Shown here piece by piece: positions 5,561 to 5,918 of a stretch of DNA of 5,918 nucleotides. The DNA is taken from positions 1 to 5,918 of the forward strand of contig JAKONL010000252.1 in assembly GCA_022701965.1 (NCBI GenBank), in the 5' to 3' direction. The DNA comes from Burkholderiaceae bacterium. GTDB lineage: Bacteria > Pseudomonadota > Gammaproteobacteria > Burkholderiales > Burkholderiaceae. Under the pieces are notes generated by a model. It was not told where the DNA came from, did not search any database, and worked only from the letters and a program-made list of their open reading frames with translations. How positions within the stretch are numbered: position 1 is the stretch's first letter; each line of letters starts with the position of its first letter. A program made the translations under genes and the position numbers.

Positions 5561-5918
5561 CCCAGATTTCGACCGCCACCGACTACGCGGAGCGCGATGC
5601 CCGCATCGCCATCAACTCCTATACCACCGTCCTGCGCCGCCCGCAGGTGCCGCACGAGCTCTTCGCGACCTACTGGCGCGACGTGCACGGTCCGCTGTGC
5701 GCGCGCATTCCCGGCCTGGGCTGGTACGTGCAGAACCATTTCGACCGCGAGCAGGACGCCCACCTGTGGCCCGCCATCGACGGCATCGCCGCGTTCGACG
5801 GCTACGCGCTCGACGGCGGCGTCGAGATCGGCTTCCATTCGGCCGAGGACCAGGCGCTGTTCGACGCGGCCTGCCCGATCCTGTTCGCCGACGAGCAGAA
5901 CATGTTCGCCGCGACCGT
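5557..5918 (+). CDS. EthD-domain protein (3' end outside window)
   Basis: Only the first 120 residues are visible. After a polar N-terminus of about 18 residues come INSYTTVLRRP (19-29), then the EthD-type core FATYWRDVHGPLCARIPGL (36-54), WYVQNHF (56-62), a strand with DGGVEIGFHS (86-95) and a late acidic DEQNMF (112-117). This order (YW..H-G-P-L, P-G-L, Y-x-Q-x-H, then D-G-x-x-E-I) is that of the EthD family, a dimeric ferredoxin-like alpha/beta-barrel fold. EthD is named for a protein required for ethyl tert-butyl ether degradation in Rhodococcus, where its role is unclear. Related folds include monooxygenases, isomerases and decarboxylases acting on aromatic or polyketide-like compounds. 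The start is the ATG of an ATGA overlap with the OYE gene. No signal peptide or membrane segment is seen. One domain is nearly complete at the window end, so a short tail or a second domain may follow. Confidence 0.8.
   Translation, partial: MTQISTATDYAERDARIAINSYTTVLRRPQVPHELFATYWRDVHGPLCARIPGLGWYVQNHFDREQDAHLWPAIDGIAAFDGYALDGGVEIGFHSAEDQALFDAACPILFADEQNMFAAT

Overview
The window is very GC-rich throughout and looks like chromosomal DNA of a betaproteobacterium, probably Burkholderiales. The main clue is an orphan Bug/TctC-type periplasmic binding protein next to a divergent LysR regulator, an arrangement strongly expanded in that order. The PglL/Wzy-type membrane protein and the old yellow enzyme (OYE) fit the same group. 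I cannot name a genus. I see no rRNA or tRNA genes, CRISPR array, insertion sequence or phage gene.

Layout. Bases 1-1089 (+) hold the C-terminal part of a PglL/Wzy-type O-antigen ligase/polymerase, cut by the window edge. It converges with a two-gene minus-strand block across a 35-bp gap that holds two mutually exclusive hairpins. The minus-strand block reads from about 3280 down to 1125. It has an arylsulfotransferase-family six-bladed propeller (TTG start with a good Shine-Dalgarno), then 44 bp later a Bug/TctC solute-binding protein with a clear signal peptide. A 126-bp, relatively AT-rich divergent intergenic region (3281-3406) separates this block from a plus-strand LysR-type regulator (3407-4339). 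The region carries a 6-3-6 palindrome suited to a regulator site. After an 84-bp gap with three inverted repeats come an OYE-family ene-reductase (4424-5560) and, overlapping it by ATGA, the start of an EthD-domain protein (5557 to the window end).

How the genes may work together (inference). The layout is that of an accessory catabolic locus. The LysR protein probably controls the divergent sulfotransferase-Bug pair and possibly the OYE-EthD pair downstream of it. The enzymes suggest handling of aromatic or unsaturated carbonyl compounds: sulfate transfer between phenols, C=C reduction, and an EthD ferredoxin-like-fold partner. The Bug protein would bind a small, usually carboxylated, ligand in the periplasm. 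No substrate can be read from the sequence. The PglL/Wzy gene appears unrelated.

The most unusual small-scale feature is a perfect 7-bp stem around the OYE start codon, with a minimal AUG-UGA start-stop pair in its loop. All other long open frames here look like GC-driven shadows of these six genes.
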